Shown here: piece after piece, positions 46,401-56,200 of the stretch
How positions within the stretch are numbered: position 1 is the first letter of the stretch
Layout of the letters: every line of letters begins with the position of its first letter
From: Amoebophrya sp. A120
Taxonomy: Eukaryota; Sar; Dinophyceae; Syndiniales; Amoebophryaceae
Assembly: GCA_905178155.1 (NCBI GenBank)
Contig: CAJINV010000005.1
Span: 4,074,918-4,138,917 of the forward strand
DNA length: 64,000 nucleotides
Direction: 5' to 3'
Translations under genes and position numbers: made by a program
The notes under the pieces: model-generated
Told to the model about the DNA's origin: nothing
What the model saw: only the letters and a program-made list of their open reading frames with translations
Database searches by the model: none

Positions 46401-47990
46401 TGAACGGGTTCATGAACTTCTCCGCCGTGGTATCAAAACGACAATAAATCCCCCTTCCCCATACACAAAACCAAGTTTCTGTTGCTGGATTTGGATCGAT
46501 TTCCGCGCACAAATAATTTAGGTCTGTACTGCCGTAAGGAATTGCAACCAGATAGTCAGCCTGGTGTTTCGGAGCATGTTAAAGGTCTAGCAGTGTGACA
46601 TGACAACCGCCCGCGCAGCATCGTAAGCTAGCCCGACAGCATGGCAAAGCGCCTCCACGGTGCGGGGCGCACCTCTCCGCTTCCCATTATTTTGCAGGAC
46701 AAAGCTGATTTCTTGTGACCACAAATCTGCGGAACAAGCTGAAGTTTTCCGTAATATGCGCATGGGAGGGACGAGAGATGCTTCCTCACGATACGTGGTT
46801 TCCGAAAACGAGAAGGACCCAAACGAGCCGGCGTGAAGCTGCCCGCCGGCGTCCTGCTCGTCCTGAGGAACCGCGGCGTCACCACTGTTGGTTGCCGCAG
46901 AAATAGACGCTCCAGGATTTGCCGGGCCGATCTCCCGACCCTCCGCCTTTGCTCGGGCGGCGTCTTGTCTCTGGTCCAGCACCATAAAAAAGTGGTTTTC
47001 CCACATTTCAATCATGGTCAAGATCAGCCGACGGCGCTCGCACTCCTGCGGTTTGGAGGGATTCAAATTGAAGATCTGTTCGTATAACCGCAAGATCATA
47101 AATCCAAGCGGGGTTGGCGTCCCTTCAAAAAATTCTTCTTCTGTTGCACTGCTTTTTTTTGCTCCTACTCCTTCTTGCGTTGCATTTTCCTTCTCATCCT
47201 TCTTTTCGGGTTGGGACGTGGAAAAATAGCCGCAGCACCAACCCTGATTTACGTCGCGGGTCGATAAGCCGTCGTTCGCATTTGTCGTGTTCGCGGTTGC
47301 ACTTGTTGCAGAAGTGCTGTCTTGTTTCAGATGCTCCGCACCGACAACGTCGTCGTGCTCAGCGGATGGATTTTCTCCACCGCCAGCTCCGTGAGGACCC
47401 GTTGCCGCAGCGCCCGTGGCATCGCCCGTGATGGCGACTGCCGCCGAAGACGTGAAAACAGTGGCATGCTGACTCTGCCGGTAGAATTCATCTTTTGCGT
47501 AGAATTCATCCGAGGATGCATTGTAGAGTTTGTAGAGATTGTTCTTCCTCCGCTTCCACAGGTTACACACGTAGGTTACGATCACAATAATAGCACACAC
47601 TATCAACTGTAAACGTGTCTGGGTCTGGAAGAATCCAACTTGTCATTCTGATTTTGGATTCTAAAAAAATCTGTATTGCATGAGCAGCAGAGGGAATGCA
47701 ATCTTTGCTACGCGGAGAGGGATTTTGTCATGCGCAATAGGCATCGCGAAGCCCTCAAAAACTCTGTGATGCTAGGGCATGCATCACAGATATCATGGCC
47801 AATGCAAAACATGCGTGACAAGTCTCAGAATCTTCCAGACCCAGACATTTTTACAGTTGATACACACCACGGCGTTGCAAGTAAAAAAGAACAACAAGAA
47901 CTCGTTGTTGTCATTCAAGTCGAGCATTCCGAGCATGTTCCTGCCGTCTCCTCGTGCCCGATGGTCCGGCGGCGGTGAGACGTCGCCCAT
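34416..47990 (-). CDS. Giant OSCA/TMEM63-like mechanosensitive channel
   Basis: The ATG at 47988-47990 (MGDVSPPP), with an in-frame stop just upstream, leads into a first membrane segment split by an introner (FFFTCNAVV-CAIIVIVTYV). After linker exons (45.5-47.6 kb), 43686-44629 gives hydrophobic blocks and FFFESALLFFLFLYFG. The cytosolic RRM-like part follows: YTLLCTGLPKDQEAQKL, the coiled ASWYQSAKKK segment and GRAFVTFNSLKAKEQAL (about 40.75 kb). DVVDVDWSNL precedes the membrane block at 39.4 kb. LPTLIVIFINGAVIPTVVY, KYLISTLMVSTVLQSV and KFGVDKYCFLFALF follow in the order expected for OSCA/CSC1/TMEM63. These proteins sit in the plasma or organelle membrane and open on stretch or hyperosmolarity. 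The protein is about 3,200 aa by exon sums, several times the usual length, because of long Ser/Ala/Gly-rich insertions, chiefly in the cytosolic loop (exon 39996-42218) and the C-terminal tail (34416-36900). Eight introners interrupt it, and canonical introns lie near 46.5-46.8, 38.06-38.71 and 37.04-37.74 kb. Confidence 0.78.
39759..39995. mobile_element. Introner, family E
   Basis: An inverted repeat runs from TATGGCATTCTCAATTGTTA to its complement ending GAACGCCATA. The perfect duplication CTGAA sits at 39754-39758 and 39996-40000. Excision joins WFTEIFS to RVSFCLTSGP in frame. Confidence 0.95.
42224..42558. mobile_element. Introner, family A-like, degenerate
   Basis: The right end ACATATTTGCAGTTGATA is A-type. 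The left end TATGCCTTACAAG... is decayed and is followed by GGGTCTCC. The flanking 5-mers do not match. Removing element plus 5 bp (42219-42223) still gives CCAWCCPW-CGAAEDPDD in frame. Confidence 0.7.
42660..42869 (+). mobile_element. Introner, family C
   Basis: The ends are TATCGCAAGAAAAAAGTGTT and ...TTTTATTTTTCTCGTGATA, with inner GTTACAGTTACACA and its complement. The perfect duplication ACGTT sits at 42655-42659 and 42870-42874. Excision gives DRRNVYASWYQSAKKK. Confidence 0.94.
42958..43275 (+). mobile_element. Introner, family B
   Basis: The ends are TATGGGAGCGTCAGGATCGA and ...ATCCTGACACATCCATA, with the perfect duplication GATGT at 42953-42957 and 43276-43280. Excision gives GYRNI-LSVQIVPALAD in frame. 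Confidence 0.95.
43435..43685 (-). mobile_element. Introner, family A (subtype 4), reverse orientation
   Basis: The ends are TATCAAATGCAAAAATGTCT and ...CATATTTGCAATCCATA, with the perfect duplication TGGTC at 43430-43434 and 43686-43690. The interior is the reverse complement of 24348-24600. Excision gives RRIKQDHDKRRRVTQ in frame. Confidence 0.95.
44630..44892 (+). mobile_element. Introner, family A (subtype 1)
   Basis: The ends are TATCAAATGTAAAAATGTCT and ...TTTTTACACTTGATA, with the perfect duplication TCTCC at 44625-44629 and 44893-44897. Excision gives NKPQSGE-HQPATEE in frame. Confidence 0.95.
45263..45525 (+). mobile_element. Introner, family A (subtype 1)
   Basis: The ends are TATCAAATGCAAAAATGTCT and ...TTTTTGCATTTGATA, with the perfect duplication ATCGA at 45258-45262 and 45526-45530. 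It is nearly identical inside to 44630-44892, which suggests recent spread. Excision gives GSFSQVD-AQLEEVMH in frame. Confidence 0.95.
47601..47862 (+). mobile_element. Introner, family A (subtype 2), inside the first membrane segment
   Basis: The ends are TATCAACTGTAAACGTGTCT and ...TTTTTACAGTTGATA, with the perfect duplication CACAC at 47596-47600 and 47863-47867. Excision joins FTCNAVV to CAIIVIVTYV and completes one hydrophobic helix. Confidence 0.95.
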
Positions 47991-49280
47991 TTCGATGTCG
48001 ATGCTTTGCTCTTACGGTCGTGCGAGGATAAAAATCAGCTTTATGGTGCGCCGCAGGCCTTGTCCTGTCCGGTTGGACAGAACACAGGTGGAGCAATGCT
48101 CTTCACTCTTTTGCTTTGTGCTCCCACGAGACTGATGCATGGATACGCCGAGTTTTGCCGCCCTACTGTTCCTTCATCTTCTTTAGCATGACAGCGCTGG
48201 CTTTTCGTGTGGGCGGATCCATACCAAAACTACGCGGGGGATGCGATTCTGTAAGGTCGCGCCGTCGCGACCCATTTTTTGTAGATCGCCGGTAAGCTTC
48301 TTCTGCGTTTCTCATGACATGAGGAAAATTTCCGGCGCATATTTTTTTCGTCTCTATTAAGTTCAACAAAAGACAAAGAGGCGCCGATAAAGCACGGGCA
48401 GCATGCATTTGATATTTATTTCGCGTCGTGGTCATAAACACGTGCATGCATGTAGTTCATCATATGATGGTAACAGAAAAATGACGAGAGCAGGGAGAAT
48501 CCAGGCCATCCGGGCAGGGTGGATCTCACACTGCTGCGCTCACTAGCCTCTCCGTGTTGCCTGCAGCTCTACCTTTGCAGATCAAACATACGAAGACACA
48601 CGCCACGTCTTTGCTTCGCAACGGCAGGAGTCGACTCAACCAGTATACTCTGAGTCTGACCTTGTTTAACAAAACAGTAAAAGAAGGAGAAGATGCACGA
48701 GACAACCAAATGCACATCATTTTGAAGTACCCAGGGGACTGACAATGAAATCTCTATCTCGCCATGCATTTTCATGGAAAAAAAGAAACGCCCACGCGTT
48801 CACGATAGCGACATCCTGAGTCGCTGTCTCTCTCATCTCGTGAAGATAGATACTTGTGTTCTTTTTTTCGAAGCCTAGAGTTTCAGTAGATTATCGAGCA
48901 AGAACACTCGAATCTGAAAGAATATATCAATGATTGACTATATTAATTTATACATCCGTAGCGTTCTTAAATTAAGAACGGCGTTTTCAACTATGTTCCA
49001 AACCCGAAGAGTGATGTTTCAGCGTTCCCTTTGCTTATTTCTGCTGTCCGCTAAAAGTAAAACGAAACCATTCCTGGGGACAAATATGTATATGCCTGGC
49101 CATTTGGCGCGCTCACGTGGCGGGTAGTACTTTTTCATTCTGATGTATTTAATTCATTCTTTTTGTCTACTCCGTAAAACAGAAACGAAGTCGGCACTTT
49201 CTGACCAGATCGAGCGCAACTCAACCTCAAAGCGGCGCAAGTCACCCACCAACAAAGACATGGGATGCGAAAAATGATTG
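47991..49280. other. Intergenic upstream of the giant OSCA-like gene
   Basis: I see no supportable gene. This stretch should contain the promoter or trans-splice leader region of the OSCA-like gene, but I recognise no element. Confidence 0.5.
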
Positions 49281-49965
49281 ATGGAACGCATTAAGGCCGT
49301 TGTCTACTTCCTCCTCGCGCAAACATCGCCAGCAATATCCTGTGCAAATGTGCCTAGGGGGTAGGATATTTGCTTCGAAGCTCGAAGCTTTCAGCACAAA
49401 AGGCGAAAGTTTGCCACGCAAAAAACGCGAGCTTGCGTGAAGGACCGAGCAGATTGAAACTTTTCAAAAAGGTCGGCAATTGTCGACCTTTTTCAAAAAT
49501 TGCAATCTGCTCGGTCCTTCACGCAAAGTCACATTTTTCTTTTAGAGCTAAATCATTTCTGCTACGCCAGAAGCTGGTGTAGAAGCAGGTGAAGAAGTTG
49601 GTGTAGAAGCTGGTGCAGAAGCTGGCGAGTATATTCGTCAGCTTTTCCTACCCCCTAGGCACATTTGCACAGGATAAGCAAAGTGCACATGCAACTTCCG
49701 AAAATCTTCCATGGATGAAATTTCAAACTCAAGAAGAAGAAGAAGTCTGTATCTACTTATGACAGGTGCGCGTGCGCACTTGATGACAGAAATATCGCAG
49801 AATACCATCCCCAGTATCGTCGTCGCATACCACGTTCCCTACGTGTCTTCTTCCTACAACCATGAGGGTGTGCTCCGTGCGTTGCGCTCGGCTGCCTCTC
49901 ATTTCAGTTTCAGACTCAGGACGATGATGAACCATTGCTTCGTATTCCATGTCGAATCGGTGTAG
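49281..49965 (+). CDS. Possible plus-strand small protein interrupted by the 49336 element
   Basis: Removing 49336-49676 plus one 5-bp repeat connects an ATG at 49281 (MERIKAVVYFLLAQTSPAKC, signal-peptide-like) to an open frame running to TAG at 49963-49965, about 113 aa. This would be the only plus-strand gene here and would end about 10 bp from the stop of the minus-strand gene at 49976. The minus strand is also open across the same junction and carries a good polypyrimidine-AG near 49730, so the coding strand is undecided. Confidence 0.3.
49433..49526. repeat. Long hairpin inside the 49336 element
   Basis: TTGCGTGAAGGACCGAGCAG and its complement flank a second paired stretch (CAAAAAGGTCG / CGACCTTTTTC) around the centre GCAATT. 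Stem length is about 40 bp with small bulges. Confidence 0.85.
49570..49627 (+). repeat. Five 12-bp tandem units
   Basis: The units are variants of GAAGCTGGTGTA (for example GAAGCAGGTGAA and GAAGTTGGTGTA), inside the 49336 element. Confidence 0.85.
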
Positions 49966-49975
49966 GTGTTGATCT

Positions 49976-50703
49976 TCATGTCTTTTCCCCCAGCGCGTCA
50001 GGGTCGCCGGAGTCTGGCTCTAGTGGAATTTCCTCGATGATCCTTTCTAGCATGTTCAGAGTCTTCGCTCCGGAATTCTTGCTGTTTCGTGCAGAAAATG
50101 CCTAGCATATCTTCAAGCGTGACTTTCAGTTTACCCCCGCCACGCATTGCATGCTGCTCCTGCATAGTAAAATAGAATACTAATCTTCATTGCGCGCAAG
50201 GCAGAACTTCCATCGCATGTTTCACTTTATTCAGCCATTCATCGCCAACATTTCAACGGAAAAAATACTGATATCATAAAAAAATTCATCACTTACACAT
50301 ACACTGGCTGTTTCCTGCATGATACCGAGTCAAGAAGTGCCAGCCTGTCGGCTGTGAGGTCGCTCCCAGTCCCATCGCCACCCGTCACTCTACTAGAACT
50401 AGCTCTCAAGTTCTGGTGTTGAAGATCACCTTCCTGCTGCATTAGCCCAGATGTCGTGTCTACGCCGCGAGAAGAGCGAGCGAAGCTCAATCTCCCCATG
50501 GCCATTTGTGCGCCTACCGATTTGCCAGTGGTACCGCCGGAGAAGTGAGACTGTGTGCGCATTTTTCGACTTCGAGGCGAAAAGCACCACGACCAGAGGA
50601 CGAGCTTGCTCGATTCGTGTTCCTCGAAAAATGCTGGAGGTTGCATGAATGAATACAATACAACCAAAGATATCAAAAGATATTGACGAGGCGGGGGGAT
50701 CAC
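49976..50703 (-). CDS. Small protein, two exons, 5' end uncertain
   Basis: The product is unknown. The open stretch from about 50703 starts with GTG, not ATG, and encodes a hydrophobic run (YLLISLVVLYSF) and then MQPPAFFEEHESSKL. Either the ATG of MQPP is the start or an upstream exon is missing; an acceptor-like pyrimidine tract ends just before CATTTTTCGAG. The exon ends at a good donor, TATGT|GTAAGT (about 50290). It joins at an acceptor, ACGAAACAG near 50080, to a short acidic last exon (NSGAKTLNMLERIIEEI) with stop TGA at 49976-49978. The join is in frame. The next gene upstream on the same strand is the zinc-ribbon-like gene, whose stop is at 50824. Confidence 0.45.
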
Positions 50704-50823
50704 GCGGCGTACACACGCTTACTCACAGTCACATAGAAACATGAGGCATTATCAACATCATTTTTGTGAGAACAGAAGAGGTGTGCGCTAGTTGTTCATC
50801 TTGATGCACAATTTTCTATTTCT

Positions 50824-52146
50824 TTACGGTCGTAACCGCAACCAAGATCTTGGTTTGAAATTTTTTCTTGTGGCACGTGGACACTTGTTCAGATTTGATA
50901 TCGAAAACGGACCGTCGGGGGCGGCTTCAAACTGCGTTCCTGCTAATCTGCCCTCGTGAGTGGAGGATCGGGCTTGCGATCTGGGATCTGCGTATCCGGA
51001 GAAGCACTCGGCGTGGTACCTGGTCGATATGCGGGACCCGCGTCGCTCGGTGATGGGCTCCCCAACTTGCGTGAAAGGTTTTCGACACTCGCGGCACATG
51101 TGGCCCAGGTCACTTCTCTGCGCCAGCCGGTGTATCAACTGTAAAAGTGTCTGGGTCTGGAAGATTCTGACACTTGTCACGCACGTTTTGCATGAGCCAT
51201 GATGTCTGTGATGCATACCCTAGCAATACAGATTTTTTGAGGGCTTCTTGATGCGTATTCCGCATGACAAATGCCTTCTCAGCGTAGCAAAAATTGCATT
51301 CCCTTTGCTACTCGTCATGCAATACAGATTTTTTTGGAATCCAGATGCAGCATCACAAGTTGCATTCTTCCAGACCCAGACATTTTTACATTTGATACGG
51401 TGCTGATAGTCCCAATACATCGTCTCGTCCCCAGCCCCAATGGTTGTTTCGCTGCACGCAAGGGAAAATGCCTTCCCCGACGCTGCAACGCTGGGATGCA
51501 GCGAGGGCGCTGCTGACCAGGTCGACCTTCGGGTCGTCGCCACGGATGCCGTGTCGTCTTGTTGTTCTATGCAAAGAAAAAAGTGTTACAGTTACACATT
51601 GTGTTGCAAAACACACAAGCGAGACGACTTCTGTCATGCGCAAAATGCTTGCGAGTCTCGTTTCGTGTGTGTTTAGTTTTGCCTTATGATCTCTGCATTA
51701 CTCTGTCATGCGGGACAAAGTTTTTATTGTGATGCTGAATTCACTACAAATGTGTAACTGTAACACTTTTTTCCTTGGATATGTTGGGTCGCACCGCCAG
51801 TAGCTCCTCCGGGGCGATCATCTCCTGAGGCACCCTGCAGCTCTGCTCCGTCCGGCTCTTCGGGCTGAATGGCTTTGCGCGACGCCGAGGTTGCATTGCC
51901 GCGGCCTCGGCGAATAAGGGTCTCGTCCGCCCGAGATAAGAGCCCACCCCGGCGGGCAGCTCCGGCTCCATGATCAGCATCGGAATTTTTGGACGAGGCG
52001 GTGCTCGTCGCGGTCACGGCTTTCGATGGCTTGGAAAATCCTTTTTCTTCCAAGAGCTGCTGTTGACGCTCGACGAGCGAAAGCCTTGTTTTTTTCGGAT
52101 TACTACTAGTCGTTCGGTGGTTTGAAGAAACTTCGTTCTCAGACAT
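50824..52146 (-). CDS. Small basic protein with a CxxC...HxxC zinc-binding-like motif
   Basis: The gene is complete: ATG at 52144-52146 (MSENEVSSNH), three exons (51782-52146, 51398-51562, 50824-51127) and stop TAA. Both introns are introners, of families C and A. Element plus 5 bp removed leaves exactly 834 nt, 277 aa. The N-terminal half is polar and probably disordered, with a short helix (LVERQQQLLEEKGF). The C-terminal exon has HMCRECRKPFTQVGEPITER followed after about 10 residues by YHAECFSGYADPRS. The spacing CxxC-x(22-24)-HxxC suggests a single zinc site as in LIM or treble-clef fingers. The tail is basic. I do not recognise a named family, so function is open. Having no canonical intron at all makes this gene a clean test case for introner splicing. 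Confidence 0.75.
51133..51397 (-). mobile_element. Introner, family A (subtype 2), reverse orientation
   Basis: The ends are TATCAACTGTAAAAGTGTCT and ...TTTTTACATTTGATA, with the perfect duplication CGGTG at 51128-51132 and 51398-51402. The interior is the reverse complement of 47601-47862. Excision gives YWDYQHR-LAQRSDLGH in frame. Confidence 0.95.
51568..51781 (+). mobile_element. Introner, family C
   Basis: The ends are TATGCAAAGAAAAAAGTGTT and ...CACTTTTTTCCTTGGATA. The flanks TGTTC and TGTTG differ by one base. Excision gives GGATQQQDDTASVATT in frame. Confidence 0.93.
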
Positions 52147-53298
52147 GTTGGCGTCACGTCTTGATTTGATCGAGATTCAACATGCTCTAGCAAGTAGGAG
52201 CTTGATGTGGTCACACACTACATCCAATTCATTTCGCAACATTATATCGGATATCATAATGAATATGTAGGCAAAGATTCAGATTGTATATTCTAATTGT
52301 ATATTCTAATTGTCCGCAGGTGATCATAAAGCAAAACCACCAGAGGGTGCAACGTCTTCCAACAAATTACGGGGCCCAGAACAGCCAGCTGCCAGAACAG
52401 CTAGCTGCGTCGCAGAAGGCGATATCGATGGGTGTAGGTTATATGAGGTTCTAATCAACCACCCTGATAATGTCCCTGTTCGAAGAAGATGGAGAGTAAC
52501 AAGGCATCTGTCACAAATACGAACAGAATTTCATGTCCTGTTCATTATCATCCTGCACTACAACCACCCAAGCCCTACGGTGCTCTCATCATTCGTGCAA
52601 TTAGATGAAAGTAAAAACAAATACAAGCCACACAACCGAGTCGCTGGATATCAAACGAGCTAAGTTATTGATTTCACAGGCCACATATGTGTCACGCAGA
52701 CGTCGACGCGGTGCTGCATCGGCATAGATGCAAAAAGCTGTCTCCTGCAGCAACAACAAGCGTCGTGGTGCAATTTTGATTTGTGTAGCACACAAAAAAA
52801 TATTCGCCCAATATTCTTCTACGCAACCACGGCCCCCGTAGTAGGTGCGTGGAAGTGCAAATCGCATCGTAAGTGTTGGATGTGATTGCTTCGGCCGAAA
52901 TTGTAAGGTGCGAACTACTCGTGTCCTCTCTGGTACTTCACAACTCTCAGTACAATTACAATGAACGTGAAGTGTTCCAAAACGTTGATGACGAAGAGTA
53001 GTTTGCATTTAGAGTAACACGAAACTGATATTCATACTTATCGTTAGATTGCGTGCCTGCTGCTACGACTACAAATAAATCGTCTGATTCGCGTGTTGTT
53101 CGAAATCCAATTTATTCTGGCTTTCTTCGTATATTATAAGAATTTTTTATCAGCTCCCTCTAGCGTTTATGAACGAAAAGGAAGAAAGTTGTACAGCTTA
53201 ACTTGATTCTGACGGTTGCAACGCCAGACCAAGAGAGGTCCCGTGAAGTAGTTCGCTAGATGAAGGAGCTGGGGACGTCCTTTCTGCGTGCTTTTATT
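52147..53298. other. Intergenic, no gene seen
   Basis: Short open frames on both strands have no support. A direct repeat GTATATTCTAATT occurs twice in tandem near 52287-52312. Confidence 0.5.
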
Positions 53299-56200
53299 TT
53301 AGGCGCGGCGACTCTTCCACTGCAGCAAGGCCCCCAAATCGTTTTGCACGAGGTGCCTATGGATGCGTCAGGTTCGAAATCGACAAAGTTGAAAGGCTTT
53401 GCCACGCATAGAAAGATAGAGATACTGTCTAAGTGGCGCATGACAAATTTTGGCAGTTCCGAAGTCCAGTCTGCCGCGCTGTTTCTACTTCGGCAAAGAA
53501 AACCGCTTCTGTCGTGCTGCTTCAGCAGCCCTACCCTTACCCCTAAACAGGCTTGCAATCGGCCTCATTCGCCTGCTCTCTTATAGTATACAGAAACAGA
53601 TCGTCGGCGGGATGCTTTTTATGGATATGCAAATTTTTCAACTTTGTGAATTTCGATCCTGAGGATTCCGTAGTGCATGTATTTCCCGTAGTTGGCCTGC
53701 CCGCGGGCCATGCCTAGAATCACTCTGGCAGCATCCACCCCCTCGCGGTCGTTTAACTTCTTGACGAGTTCGAAGTGCGTCTCCAGGAGCGCAATGCTCT
53801 TCTCCGGCTTTTCGACCGCCAGCAGAAGGCCGAGACTGAGACACGCCTTCGCCTTATCCCGTGTAAAAAAGCGTTTCAGCCCATCGGCAAGATGGTAACT
53901 TTGCTACGGGAAGCAGCAACCTTTGGCTGTTGCGCATGACCAGTTTGGCCTCGTAGTGCAGTCCGTTTTAGCTAGGTAGTGCATCCGCGTGATAAATCGA
54001 CTACATTATCCTGGTTCCACATTAAGAGGCAATCCCCAAATAGCATTGGAACGTGCTCCTCATCATGGGGGTGCGCATGAGAAGATGAAACTTATTTTAC
54101 TAGGCTTATCCTTATGCATACTGAAACTAATTTGCATGAAAACTCTGGGGTCGAGACGTTTTTACTCAGGATACGCCTGCGCTTCCAGTTCTCCGGCCTC
54201 CGCGGCCACCGTCAGCAGCAGCTCGAGCTGCAAGACCGCTTCCTCGATATTGCCCGTGGCCTCATACGCCTGCGCCAGTGCCGATCGCGCATTCGCTTCT
54301 CCCGCTCGATCCCCTTGTTTCCGACAGATATCCAGGTATTGCTGCTGCAACCTGATATGGGAGGGGCCATTGGGAAGTCAACGAGTAGGCGAAAAAAATG
54401 ATTTGTAATTGTAATTGTAGTATGTCTATGTCATGCACTCGCACTGTCACCCACGATAATAAACATCTTCTGCCTTGCCAAGAAGTAGAATGTGCATGTG
54501 GGCGTTTTCTATATTTTTGCAGAAATTATTGAAAATATTTTGTTTGAGGGTCTGCAGGCCCTGCAGCTGTTCGAGAAACCAAGCAGAAATTTTTGCATCA
54601 CCCAACACGTGTAAGTACGACGGTCGGTCAAAAGCATCATTCTCACAGAAGAATCTCATTGAAAATCACCATGGAGTGCTGAACATCTAAGTTGTATATG
54701 CTAAAAGTAGCAGGAGACGAATTTGAAGTGTCCGTAGGATCGAAACCAAAGTGAACGGCGGGTGCTGAAACGCATTATGGCAGGAGCACACCGCAAAATC
54801 GTACAGAACGCGAGACCCTGACACTAAATGATCTCTGGAAAGTTTGGTCTGTTGTGGAAGCAAGTGGACTCAACGGGACGGAGGTCGAGGTGTCGATGTT
54901 TATAAGTAAGAAGTAGATACTAATTTATGCATGGCAAATTTTTTTCTTCCCAAGTTGGCGAGTTCATCCAATCTAACATCTTCATACCTGATGGATTCTC
55001 CGTATTCTCCGGACAGAGTTTTCGCCTTGCCGAGTTGATGGCAATTCGTGCCCTCGAGCTTACTGTCTTTCGCGAGTTTCGCACAGGCCACGCATTTCTC
55101 AAACAGGTCGCATGCGGCACGGACATCGTCGTCGGTGGGACTATTACTCAGAAATCGATCCGCCTTTCCCAGAGAAAAAAGCACAGGTAGGCCATATTTG
55201 TATAATGCAAAAAGAAATACACAGCTAAATCCGTCATGGGCCGCGGCCCCATAGCATGCTGTTTAGGATATGCAAGATTTTTTGTGTATTAGTATTTATT
55301 TTTGCATTTACATAAACAAATTATATCCTGCCTGCTTTTTTCTGTGTGATACCGCCAACACCTTGTAGACATGGCAGAGCTGGAGGGCGCTCTTTATCTG
55401 CAGTGGCAGCGCGTTGCTCTGCGTGCTTAGTTCCAGCGCAGTCTCGTGGTAGGTCATGGCGTTCTCCCAGTTTCCTAACTTCTCCTCACACGTTCCCAGA
55501 TTGAGGTTGGCGGTCGCGATGGACTCCACTACGCCAGCTTCCCCGGCAACCTCCAGACAGCGATGATGAAAGTAGCGGCTTGAGGAAATCGCGTCTTGCT
55601 TCTCAAAGAAGTGTATGGATGGCAAATGTGTCTGGGTCTGGAAGATTGCAACTTGTCATGCTAAATCTGAATCATGCCAAAAATCTGTGTTGCATTTGAG
55701 TGCCAAAAGCTGTTCACTTTCGACCAAGTTGGGAGGGAATTTCTCACGCAGGATAGGCATGACAGAGGGCTCACAGAGTCTGTCATGCGAGGTCCCGCAT
55801 TCCGCCCCTCGTGGGTCATGGAAAACCTGCGTGAAAACTTTGCACTCCTCCAGACCCAGACATATTTGCAGTTGATAAACTCGGCCAGGCCACTGTACGC
55901 GTCGACCGCCAGATGATAGTTTTTTGCGCGTCGGGAAGTCTCAGCTCGCTCCAAAACGCCTTTTAGGAACCCCAGGTCCACTGGCTTTCTTTCGTGATCC
56001 AGTTTTTTGGTGGAAGTGCCATCGTCTTTGTCGGCTGCTATCCTGAGTAAAAGCGTAGCCACACCAGAGTCAGGATGAGGATTTTGCAACACAAGCCTAG
56101 GAGTTTTGTGAGTCACGCATGGCAAGTTGCTCTATGCAGTGTAGTGCAGGTTAGCAACTGCAGCCGCGTCACAGATTCATCTGCTCATCCTGTTCACAGC

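Larger units (their letters stand above)
49336..49676. mobile_element. MITE or introner with 31-bp perfect inverted repeats and an internal hairpin
   Basis: The left end TATCCTGTGCAAATGTGCCT continues to a 31-base perfect inverted repeat with the right end, which finishes ...TTTGCACAGGATA. The perfect duplication AGCAA sits at 49331-49335 and 49677-49681. Inside are a near-palindrome of about 94 bp (49433-49526) and five 12-bp units of GAAGCTGGTGTA type (49570-49627). The ends and duplication length match the introners, but the sequence is unrelated to families A-F. Confidence 0.85.
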
